Made by a program: the position numbers and the translations under genes. Below are positions 21,850 to 32,280 of a DNA stretch of 64,000 nucleotides, piece by piece (the first letter of the stretch is position 1; each line of letters starts with the position of its first letter). The notes under the pieces were generated by a model that saw only the letters and a program-made list of their open reading frames with translations, was not told where the DNA came from and searched no databases. The stretch lies in assembly GCA_965153455.1 (NCBI GenBank), contig OZ234496.1, positions 13,322,304-13,386,303 of the forward strand, in the 5' to 3' direction. The stretch is from Sphagnum compactum. Its lineage: Eukaryota > Bryophyta > Sphagnopsida > Sphagnales.

Positions 21850-23100
21850 TAACATTAGGCCTTTCTTACTATTCTATTTACAAAGAGAACAGACACACGT
21901 GCAGGCGCGCACGCAAGAGAGCAAATGATCAAGAAAGATAGCGAGTGAGACAGTAAGGATGGCAATTCCGGCTATTTAGATTCTCAAAGAAAACAGACAG
22001 ACGTGCATGCACGCACACACACACACACACACAAAAACACAGATTGAAAAGGTCGCGAGAGGTTGTCGTCTGCTGCATCTGTGGCACACGTCTGATAGGG
22101 CTAGCAGCAATGTGTACAAGTGTGGTGGGATGGTGCACTTCATGATGCAACCCTACACTTACACTTTGTAGAAGCTATATTAAGAGGAACTTGCACATGG
22201 CTTTCGCAACTCATTATTTTCCAAGACGATGCGGCTCTGCTTCAGCGGGTACAGGATCCACATAGTCTGCATGGTCAAAGTTGTAGAGAATTATCTCCAT
22301 CAGAATCTCCTCCTCCTCATCACCAAAGCTACTTGCTACCGCATGAGCTTTCAATGTGGACAATCTCCTAATCTGGTGCAGATTCACGTCATGTGGCAAT
22401 CCGGCAACAACAGAAACAACAGCAACTTAACGATGTTGTGGGTATAAGCTCTTCTACACTGCTTCATCTTGCACCATCGGTAGTTGATCGTACGTACATC
22501 ATGACCCGTAGTAGTTAGACTTTATACAATATTCTGTGGTAATGAAAACTCTCATTCAAATACTTACCTGATCGTTGTGTTTGGATGCAGCACCAGCGCT
22601 GATGATCATATTCGACTTGACGTGGTGCTCCGTATTGTTCATAGCTGCCAGTTGCTATGAGCTTTCTAGGTTCAACATATGTTGGGGGGTTTCTGCATAT
22701 GAATATGTTGGAAATTTCTACATCGATTCTTGAGTTATGTTCTTATATTCATACAGGTTCAGGGTGGTTTTTTTGTTTTTGCAGGACTTTGCTTCTACAG
22801 TCAGTTCACCTCTGTTGTCATATGGGTATAATTGCAGGTGATTTCATATTATTCTTCCTTAACCACATTGGAAAGCTTCACTCTACATATGTCATCCTTG
22901 AGCTTGCAGCAAAAGCTCATATTTCTGCACAACAATCTTTGTCAAGGTGGAAGATGAATAGTGGGGTAATAGAAATTTTGGAGCAATTACCATAAACCAG
23001 TAGCTAAATATTCTTGGTTGTGTTCCTCTGCTCCTTCGCCTTAATGTACTGGATAGGAATTCTCCCCCTGAACTTTTATCATTTGTCCTTGCATTCCTTT
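21850..23100. other. Unassigned sequence inside the Helitron cluster
   Basis: Includes a (CA)n tract near 22014-22032, a duplicated ACAGACAxACGTGCA-type stretch (21889 and 21990), and open frames at 22120-22371 plus, 22214-22399 minus and 22657-22995 plus that I do not recognise. Its composition is less AT-rich than the flanks, consistent with captured transcribed sequence. None is assigned. Confidence 0.35.
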
Positions 23101-23108
23101 GCATGCAG

Positions 23109-23251
23109 CTTTTTTCTACAAAGATCACAAATTATCAGTTTCCTCTCCAATCATTGTAAGCCTGGAAATAAGTCCAAGCTATTCATTATGGCCAAGGACA
23201 TGAGCCTCCTGGAATGCTTCCAAGCTATTAGGGGGCTGAGGACAAAAATCT
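23109..23251 (+). repeat. 143-bp fragment, copy B
   Basis: Second copy of the segment at 20764-20906, about 96% identical by eye. It is followed about 150 bp later by TTTTGTAATATGTACCG and the 3' hairpin terminus. Confidence 0.8.
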
Positions 23252-23451
23252 TCATTTTATTCATGTAATTTTTGGAAACCCTACTAAGCTGATGTTTGTA
23301 AATTTCAAGATTGACTTATGTTGATGCAAGTTTCTATGGTAGGTGGAGTGGCCCCAGTATCTTTATGAAAACCTGTCATTGAGCAAAGTAACTACGACAC
23401 CAATATCATTGAGCATCATTTTGTAATATGTACCGTTAAATACACACACCT

Positions 23452-23478
23452 GTGCATTATGCACGGGGCTCAAACTAG
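23452..23478 (+). other. Helitron 3' terminus (hairpin plus CTAG)
   Basis: Identical to the terminus at 20315-20341. It is preceded by TTTTGTAATATGTACCG and followed directly by TTACATATAGTAAAGGAACA, the start-like module of the next element. Confidence 0.8.
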
Positions 23479-23929
23479 TTACATATAGTAAAGGAACAAT
23501 GAAGCTTCCCCTGAAGCCGGACGGACAGTAGCTACTATTAGCGAGGACGTCAAGTCGAAGGGTGGGACACGTGTCCGCGTGCACGCGGGGGCGGGATGGC
23601 CTCTCAACCGCCCTCGCGAGCTCCCGCGCATCACATCTCATTAGCAGTTGATCTTAGGCTTTCTAATCTCCAACGAAGTGATTATGCGATGCGATGTGAT
23701 GCGATCGATCTGCCATGTCGCAGTGCGGATGAGAATCAAGGAACCCAATGATCTGCCTGCCTGTTGTTTGCCAGCCAAGAATTATTTTTTAAAAATTTCA
23801 GGCCGCCTCCTCCCATCCCTCCTTGACGGACGGATTCCACGCTCTCGCATCCACACGGCCGCGCTGCCTTCTGAAGTGAAACAAAGCGGGGAGAAGGGGG
23901 TTAGGGGTCCCGCCGCCCTGCTGCTGCTG

Positions 23930-24021
23930 ATGTTCATCATTAATGCAGGTCCAGGCTTTAGAATGTTGTGGAGCACCATCAAAGGTTTCTTGGATCCAGT
24001 TTCAATTTCAAAGATCAGTGT
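23930..24021 (+). pseudogene. Captured SEC14-like (CRAL-TRIO) exon
   Basis: The frame reads [20 protein letters not shown] then LDPVSISKI and meets a GTATG donor-like site. The [26 protein letters not shown] block is a hallmark of the CRAL-TRIO lipid-binding domain of plant SEC14-like phosphatidylinositol transfer proteins. No other exon of that family was identified nearby. It is therefore a lone exon inside the element that carries the Rep-helicase. Upstream codons (LLLL) do not match the family and probably lie in an intron. Confidence 0.72.
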
Positions 24022-25851
24022 ATGTTATCGACCCACTGAGTATAGCAGTTGCAAAATTTTCTGGCCAGGTAAAATCTTTCACTTTCCTTAATGCAAATTT
24101 TGTTTTTTTATTATTAGTACCTCTGCAGTGTAGTATGTGGATAGTTAGGCACTGTCTGGTGCAAAGCATCTCAAGGCTGGAATAGAAACATGAGAACCAG
24201 AAATTTCTGTTAGACTGATGATTCCAATAGAAGCTCTACTCAGACAGGAATTACATATTTGCACAAAAGAAGCAAGATTGACAATGGGTGCAGGTCCCCG
24301 CTGCATTGACAGGCTTCACATTACCATGGCAGCCAGTGTCTGTTCACAAAGATCAGCAGCAGCAGCCTCTTCTGTTTTATCAGCAGCAGCCATCATCTTT
24401 GTCAGGCTTTGACCATCCATGGAATGTTGTTGTGTTGATGGAAGAAGAGAAGAAATCACTTGAGCTTCCAAAACCTATTCAAGAATAGCTGCAAGTCATC
24501 TAGAGATGATTGGCAAGCATAAGATACAGCTCACCAAGACAGAAAACGCCTTTGAAGAACCATATGAAGAGGCCCTAGAGTCTGGCATTTTATTTGGGCA
24601 TTGAGTCTAAAATAATGGTGCCTGGAACTGATTTGGGAGGGATGGCAGGTGCAGGAACTTGGTGGCATTAGAGCACCAACATTTCAAGTTCTTGATCCTG
24701 AAGGCAAATCTGTTGCCCTTTTATAGGGCCAAGATCGGCTGAACATTGTTGCTGATCTTCTTTGTGGCTGGCGCCCTAGGCTCGGTTGCAGATCACTGGG
24801 TCCACATGCTTCCACAACTTCTAAACTCTTCTCCAAGTCAAAACTTTGATATTATTTAAATAATCATGGTAAGTTGTCATTTGCATTGCAGCAACACAAG
24901 GTCCTGCTGGATCCAAGTAACAGTCAAGTTGGTGTCTTTGGTGAGATTGGACTCCTCGAGAGGGAAGGGGGTGACGATGTTACACTTAAGGTGTAAAGAA
25001 CCCTCCCCCCTCCTAATTTACTCCTCCTGATTTATCATACTCTTTAACAAATTCAGCATTAATTAAATTATTTTCAAATTAATTAAAATTTGAAAAAAGT
25101 AATTACCAAGAATGCCAAAATCAACAAAAAAAAGTTTCTGGGGGTTAGATTTGGGATTTGAGAACTCAGGTCTATGGGGGCCAAACACCCATCACACACA
25201 GTTTAGACAAACCAGGATTGCTATATAGTCGTTACAGTTTGGTGTCTCTTGCTAATGATATTATCTATACTAAAATTTTCAAAAATCCAGAGCCAATGTT
25301 TAAGATTCTAAACATATTAATTATTTGGCAAACATTTGCTGAATCCGTTCAGGGACTATGATATATATGTTAAAGTTCCCGATAATGCTTTCCTCATGCT
25401 TTAACTATGGGTAGAGCACATGAGTTGAGAACATTTGCAAAATGTGAGCCCAAACTTGGCTATTGTGTCGTTCTAGGTCCTTTACTTTTGGAAATGCCCT
25501 TCACCCACTATATAGTCCAACACCTATCCAGTCCCTCTTTGTCATTTAATAAGTAAGTCCAATACTACACAGTAAGTTAATCACATTCAAATGAGAGAAG
25601 ATGGATTTTGATAAGTCCATACAATACTGCTTTGAAATACTCTCTCTCTCTCTCTCTCACACACACTTTCTATTCTTCTCTATTGTGATCTTTGCAGGAA
25701 TCAACAACACCTTCAGCAAATAAGTAAGTACAAACTAATAAGCCATGGACTTTCATTTCCTCCGCCACCCCGCGGATTGATTTTGGCTCACATTTTGACA
25801 CCAGTAGCGCTGCCTGCACAATTCTTCAGTTGATGTAGCTAGACTTCAACA
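24022..25851. other. Helitron 5' interior, unassigned
   Basis: Includes a CAG-rich stretch (24350-24390), frames with Gln-rich translation (24288-24488) and a region reading EALESGILFGH and LGGIRAPTFQVLDPEGKS, which look like fragments of real proteins that I cannot name. A (CT)n tract lies near 25640-25662. A possible alternative Helitron 5' end is at 25264. Confidence 0.4.
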
Positions 25852-28800
25852 ATGTCCACACACACGACACCAGCACAGAAGAGTGCAGGAGAAACCCCCC
25901 GCCCCAAGATGCTCGAAGACATACAAGAACGTATGCATGCACCCATTGCGCAACATGGTAGCGTTTTGGCTGCTTTGACGGCCCTTCGGCAGCACCTAGA
26001 AGCTCAATAGAATGACGAGCAAACTGACTCTTTAGAAAATCCTGTTCCACATATTGATGTTCCAGCAGAATTCAATCAAGGCACGTCAGAATTTGCACGT
26101 GAACGTCACAATCGCCTGAAGAGAGAACGGCATGCTAAGCAACGTGAACAACCTTCTCTTCGCAATGACGCATTACAATTGTTTGGAGACAAAGATGCGT
26201 CAGCCCCGGGACGATGGGATTGTGGAGAAATGGACACAATATGTGGATTCTGCAGCGCAAAAATGTGGATCAAAGAACGATCGGCAAAGTCGAGGAAGAA
26301 CAACCCACAATTTTCTCTATGTTGCGAGAATGGCAAAGTTCTGTTGCCGAATCTTCCTGCAACACCATAAGAGCTGGAAGTTCTTTTAACCAGCAAAGAG
26401 AGCAGTGCCGTCAAATTTCAAGATCAGATTCGCATGTACAATTCGGTGTTGGCATTCACTTCGCTCGGTGCCAAAGTTGATGAGTCGGTAACAGGAGGCC
26501 CTGGACCGTACTCCTTTCGCATTCAAGGTGAACTTTATCACAAAATCGGATCCCTATGTCCTGCCGAAGGACAACGGCCACAGTTTGCACAGTTGTACAT
26601 TCATGATACGAAACGCGAACGTCAAAACCGCCATGCCGTTATGCCCTCGCTTGATCGAACGACGTTGGATCGGTTGTTGACCATGATGTACAATATCAAT
26701 CCCTATGTCGAAATGTTCAAAATGGCAAGGGATATGATGGCAACAAAAGGTGTTCCCATGGATCTGAAATTACGTCTCATTGCCTCTCGAACAAAAGATG
26801 CCTGCCGATACAATGTGCCGACGGCCGATGAAGTCGTTGCATTGATGGTAGGAGATGGTTCTAAGGTTGTAGACAAACGTGACGTCGTCCTTGCTCAGCA
26901 AGCTGGCCCGTTTCAGCGCATTTCCGAACTACATGTGGGATACATGGCTCTACATTATCCGTTGTTGTTTCCTTACGGTGAGGATGGATGGCATCCGAAT
27001 ATTCCGTTCAATGGTGTTGTTGCTGATGCAGATTTGGATGAAGACCATGCGGGAGAATCTGAGCTTCAAAGAAAACATTGCAATGTGACAATGGCAAAAT
27101 TTTATGGTTATCGACTTCAACATTGAGACACTGATGGCATTGCGTTGCTTCGGGGTGACCGATTGTGGCATCAATACATTGTGGATGTTTATGTGGCTAT
27201 CGAACAAAATCGCTTGAAATATCTGCGCCTTAATAAATAAAAAATTCGTGCAGATGTTTATCAAGGCCTTCAAGACGCCATCGCTACAGGTGACAGTAGC
27301 GCTGCTGCCATTGGATAGAGGATCATTCTGCCATCTTCTTTCACAGTAGGTCCACGTCACATGGTTCATAATTATCAAGATGCCATGGCAATCTGCAGAT
27401 GGGCCGGCTGCTCGGATGTGTTTATTACATTCACTTGTAATCCCCAATGGCTTGAAATCAAGAGAGCGTTGCTACTTGGACAGCAACCTCAGGATTGACT
27501 CGATTTGGTAACCCGAGTGTTCAAAATCAAGCTGAAGGAATTGATCAATGACATTCACAAGAACCATATTCTGGGACGCACGATTGCGAGAATCTATGTT
27601 GTTGAATTTCAAAAGCGTGGGCTGCCGCATGCACACATTCTCATCTTCTTTACGGAAGACTGCAAACCACACACGGTGGAGGATGTAGACTGCATGATCA
27701 ATGCTGAACTTCCAAATTCAGAAATAAACAAGTTGGCGCATGAGACGGTTGCCAGATGCATGATGCATGGTCCATGTGGAGCTGCGTTTCCAAATGCCCC
27801 GTGCATGGAAGAAGGCAAATGCAAAAAACAATATCCACACAAGTTCCAATTCGAGACGATGACGGATGTAAACGGATACCCTATTTATCGGCGTAGAGAT
27901 ACGGGGCACACAGTTGTGGTTCATGGCATTGAATTGGACAATCGTTGGGTGGTACCGCACAATGTCTATTTATTGACCAAATACGATGCGCACATCAACG
28001 TTGAGGTTTGCAACAATATTCGTGCAGTCAAATATCTATTCAAGTACGTATATAAAGGACATGATCGTGCAACTGTTGAGATCTCACGCCAGAGCGACAA
28101 TGCCACCGAAGGGAATGTGGTGGAAACTGATGAAATTAAAAAATATCTCGACTGTCGCTATGTATTTACATCGGAAGCAGCGTGGCGCATCTTCAAGTTT
28201 GATATGCATCAGCGGTTTCTACCGTTGAGCGTCTGCAATACCATTTGCCCAATCAGCAAATGGTGCTATTTGACGATGACGATGATGTGCAGGAAGTGGC
28301 AACACGGTCAGCCATTTCCAGAACGATGCTCACAGAATGGTTCAAAACAAACCAAGAATCGGAAGTTGCACGAAACCTTACATTCGATCAATTCCCTCAG
28401 CAATGGGTGTGGAATCGGAAGTTAAAGCGATGGACACTGCGCAAAAGAGGCTTTGCCATTGGTCGCATGTATTATGCACACCCGACATCGGGTGAACGTT
28501 ACTATTTGCGAATGCTGCTGAACTTTGTCAAAGGTGCCACATCCTACGAACATTTGTGGACAGTGGATGGAAAAGTGCACGACACATTCAAAGATGCATG
28601 CATTGTGATGGGTTTGTTTGCAGACGACAATGAATGGGATCAAGCCTTGGAAGAAGCCGGTGTTTGGGCCTCAGGACGACAGCTGCGTGACATGTTTGCC
28701 TCCATGTTGATGTTTTGTGAGATCACGAATCCCAGACAGCTATGGGATGCACATTGGGAGTCTTTGAACGATGACATTGAAGCAATGACACGCTGCGAGC

Positions 28801-30476
28801 ATGCTGATCCAACTGTTACCCTTCCTAAGGATGCGCTAAAGGATCGTGCATTGTATGAGATCGATCAGGTTCTCATGCGCAATGGACACCGCCTGGAAGA
28901 TTTTCCAACGCTTCCCAAGTCTAATTACATCCCTTCTGTTCATGGAGGTAACCGATTGGTCGAAGAAGAGTTGGCTTATGATCGGCATTCATTGACCACA
29001 AATGCAGACAATGCAAAAGATAGGCTCAATGATGATCAGCGCAACACATACGAAACTATTTTGAATGCCGTGACAAACAAAGAGGGCAAACTGTTCTTTG
29101 TGTATGGCAGTGGTGGAACCGGCAAAACATTTGTTTGGACAACACTTCTGTCTCGTTTACGAAGGCAAGGCAAAATCGTGCTTGCAGTTGCCTCATCAGG
29201 AATTGCGTCTTTGTTGCTTCCAGGCGGCAGAACCGCCCATTCAAGATTCAAGATTTCGATTGATCTGCATGATGAGTCAACTTGCAACATCACACAACAG
29301 ATGAAAGTGGCCGAATTGGTGTGTAAAGCTGATATGATCATTTGGGATGAGGCACCGATGATGCATCGCCGAACTTTCGAAGCTGTTGATCGCACCCTGC
29401 ATGATTTGATGCAATTGGATGACGCACAGGCAACCGGGAAAATCTTTGGTGGGAAAACCGTGGTCCTTGGTGGCGATTTTCGACAAATCTTGCCTGTCGT
29501 TCCCAAGGCGGGACGAGAAGACATTGTCAGTGCTTCCTTGCCTCGATCGCATCTTTGGCAGCATGTTACAATTTTTCGTCTTCATATCAACATGCGAGTC
29601 ATGGCAACCAATTCTAAAGAGCAGTGAGAGTTTGCCAAATGGGTGTTGAGTGTTAGAGATGGTAATCTTCCTGCCATTGCAGAAGAAGAAGGTGTCGATC
29701 CAGATTGGATCAAAATTCCATCCCATATGAGGTTGCCAGCAGAAGATTGCAGCTTAAGAGGATTAATCCGAACCATCTATCTAGATCACCGGTGCTATTC
29801 TGGGGATGCCATGTATTTTATGCAACGCAGCATTCTAGCCCCCAAAAATACTGACGTTGATGAAATCAACAATGCAATTTTAGAATCGCTATCTGAAGAA
29901 TCGCACACGTACCTGAGCGTAAATTCTTTGGCTCCAACAGAAGAAGGTGCAAGTGTTGCTGCAGGAGTTTCAATGGATTCATTGTATCCGGTGGAATTTC
30001 TAAACACTTTGCGATTCAGCGGTATCGCAAATCATGAGCTGCAACTCAAAGTGGGCATGCCAATCCTTTTGTTGCGCAATCTCAATCAATCAATAGGATT
30101 GTGCAATGGTACGAGGTTGATTGTCAAAAGATTGGGTCAGCGTGTCATTGAAGCGGAGATCATTACAGGAAACAATGTCGACAAACGTGTGTTCATGCCT
30201 CGCATCATCATGTCCCCCTCTGGGACCGATTGGCCATTTGTTTTACGTCGTATTCAATTTCCAGTTCGAGTGGCGTTTGCGATCACAATCAACAAGAGTC
30301 AAGGTCAGACATTCAACAACGTTGGGGTGTATTTGCCGTCTTCGGTCTATTCCCATGGTCAGCTGTATGTTGCTATTTCACGGGTCACAAGTAGTGCAAA
30401 CATCAAGATTTTCAACGGCCAGGGTCCCGATAGATACATGCAAAATGTCGTATATAAAGAGGTTTTGGAACTGTAG
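25852..30476 (+). pseudogene. Helitron Rep-helicase (RepHel), interrupted
   Basis: About 1,540 codons from MSTHTTPAQK to VVYKEVLEL. The N-terminal part has a Cys zinc motif (CGFCSAKMW ... FSLCCENGKV). The helitron-like Rep domain has the HUH motif in FQKRGLPHAHILIFF and the catalytic Tyr region YLFKYVYKGHD. The PIF1-type helicase has Walker A GSGGTGKTF, Walker B MIIWDEAPM, GGDFRQILPVVP and a motif [15 protein letters not shown]. Intact relatives nick and unwind DNA for rolling-circle transposition. This copy is inactive. In-frame stops lie at 26008, 26368, 27124, 27238, 27316, 27496 and 29625, and a one-base deletion near 28220 shifts the frame. Key catalytic motifs are otherwise preserved, so inactivation looks fairly recent. 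The start Met at 25852 is the first in frame. Confidence 0.95.
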
Positions 30477-30520
30477 TTGTAATTTTGTAATATGTACCGT
30501 CAAATGCACACAAACATGTA

Positions 30521-31355
30521 AGCAAACATGCAACCATAAAGAACTGGGAATTTCTTTTCCCATACAAACACGGGCACCCTAAATTGTGAAATTAACACTT
30601 ATAAGAAAAAGAAAGAGCTCAGTTGTGTGATCCAAATGTCCCTATTCTGGCAATGAGCCATGACAAGGGTGGGCCACTAAACACCCCCTAACGAGATCTG
30701 TCCGGCATTGGTTTCGCTTATCATTTTGCACACCCTTTATCGGCAGTGCACAGTTCTGCAAGAAACCATGCAAAACCCGGTTTTCAATGTTCTTCAGTTC
30801 TTCAAAAAAAAACCACCCCCACCCAGTTTTTTTTTTTTTTTTTTTGGTACTTTTGAAACTTTTACTTCCCATTGTCCCCCACGGACCTACTCGCCTATAT
30901 ATTTAAATTAAATGTAGACTCTTCCCCATCTACCTACTCATCTATAAATTAAAAATGTGCTAGTCTCATCCCCACCTATCTATTTATCTACTTACCTGCC
31001 TTTCCACCTTCCTACCTACCAACACTTTAGGTAAGTACCTACCAAACCCCACCTACATGGCTACACCTACCTACCTGGTTGTCACTCCAATAGACCCCAA
31101 TGGTCAAAAACAATGAGGAAAAAATAAACTGAAGATATTGCATGCAGCTTGGTCTTGTTCACTCGAGCAAATAACTAAGGGATTGTAGATAGACATTGGT
31201 TTTATACATGATGTTTTAATGTGTTTTGAAAGTATTGCTAGTTTTTTTCCAAAAGCATGAAAGGGTATCGCGAGTTGTGCTCCAAGAATGTTTTCCACGA
31301 TGGGGGTATTATATGGAATACTTTTTGCTCATTTTATGGTATCAAATTTATTTGT
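30521..31355. other. Intergenic, low-complexity CTAC/CTAT-rich stretch
   Basis: A T-tract lies near 30825-30846. From 30880 to 31085 degenerate CTACCTA/CTATCTA repeats appear. No gene was recognised. Confidence 0.5.
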
Positions 31356-31359
31356 GTAA

Positions 31360-32280
31360 TTTTTTAGAATTTCATGGTAGTAATTTTCATGATATATTTT
31401 TTCAATATTACATGTGCAAGTTTTCTATTTTTTATGGTTACATGTATCACTTTTCTAGATCACATGCGTCATTTTTCATGGTAGCAAGTGTATTATTTCA
31501 TGATGACATGTTATCGCAAAATGTGTAACCCACAAATCAAAAGAGTGAATAACACCATTGGCACAAGTATAATCTCATGGTTGCTCATTTCATGATGTAA
31601 AATCCATTAATGTAAATTTTTAAATTTTCATAGTAATAGTTTCATGGTTCAAATTTCCATGGTATGTTATTTTGACGTCACATGTGGAGATTTCAATTTT
31701 CAAGAGTTCCTAATACCATTTTTCTTGGTTAAAGGTGCCATTTTTCATGGTGGAATGATACCACAAAATTTGCAACCCATAAATGAAAGGAAGGTATATT
31801 ACAATTTGTAAAAGCATAATTTCATGGTTATTTAATTCATAGTCTTTAATTTATTGATATAAATTTTCAAATTTTCATGGTTACAATTTTCATAGTATGG
31901 GCTTTTAAAGTCACATAAGCAAGTTTTTAATTTTAGTGGTTACAAGTTCTTTTTCATAGTTACAGGTTTTGCATTTCATGGTTACATATGAAATTTTTCA
32001 AGGTGACATGTTGCCATGAAATATTAGAGTTCCATGGAAGTAGTTTTTGTGGTTATAGTTTTCATGGTAAAATTCTTGAGGTCACATGTGTAATTTTTTT
32101 GTTTTAAATTGTAACATATTCTTTTTTTCATGGCTATAAGTTCCTTTTTATATGGTAGGAGGTATAATTTTTCAAAATGACATGTTACCATGAAATTTGC
32201 AACCCACAAGGCAAATCACATAACAATACCATTTGCACAAGCCTAGTTTCATGGTTGAATGTATAAAACCCACAATACTA
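31360..32280. repeat. CATGGT-rich higher-order tandem repeat
   Basis: Short TTTTCATGGTTACA-type units are arranged in a larger diverged unit. The anchor TTTGCAACCCACAA appears near 31519 (GTGTAACCCACAA), 31766 (TTTGCAACCCATAA) and 32197. Each is followed by a CATTTGCACAAGC-like segment and TTTCATGGTT. A fourth, truncated unit seems to lie near 32020. Spacing of roughly 245 bp, and about 430 bp where a unit is disturbed, suggests a satellite-like array. Confidence 0.65.

Larger units (their letters stand above)
20342..23478 (+). mobile_element. Cluster of tandem or nested Helitron-family copies
   Basis: Repeated modules run in the order ATATAGTAAAGGAACAATGAAG; CCGTCC arrays; a C-tract; CCCCAAGATTTACTGTACAG; a T/C-rich stretch; TTTATAATAATAATAA; a (TA)n tract; then ACCGTCAAATACACACACC with the GTGCAT hairpin end. 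3'-end-like copies finish near 20761 (CTAG), 21048 (CTAA), 21544 (CTTG), 21793 (interrupted) and 23478 (CTAG). The 3'-subterminal TGTAATTTTGTAATATGT at 20918 is also found at the end of the Rep-helicase element (about 30478). The CTAG at 20341 and at 23478 is followed by the same TTACATATAGTAAAGGAACA, a head-to-tail junction. No protein is encoded. Confidence 0.7.
23483..30520 (+). mobile_element. Autonomous-type Helitron, decayed, about 7 kb
   Basis: The left end is the family start module (ATATAGTAAAGGAACAATGA near 23483), placed right after a CTAG terminus. The right side has the family's 3'-subterminal string TGTAATTTTGTAATATGT and ACCGTCAAAT (30478-30506) a few bases after the Rep-helicase stop codon. 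Past 30510 the expected hairpin and CTAG are absent, so the 3' end is truncated, replaced or strongly diverged. Between 23.5 and 25.8 kb lies non-helicase sequence including a SEC14-like exon, and the Rep-helicase gene follows. An alternative left end, A|TCTATACTAAAATTTTC at 25264, also fits Helitron rules. Confidence 0.65.

Noticed and set aside
25264-25285. TCTATACTAAAATTTTC as the 5' end of the autonomous Helitron
   Set aside because: It fits the A|TC rule but does not match the start module of the family whose 3' sub-end this element shares, so 23483 was preferred. It is kept as an alternative.
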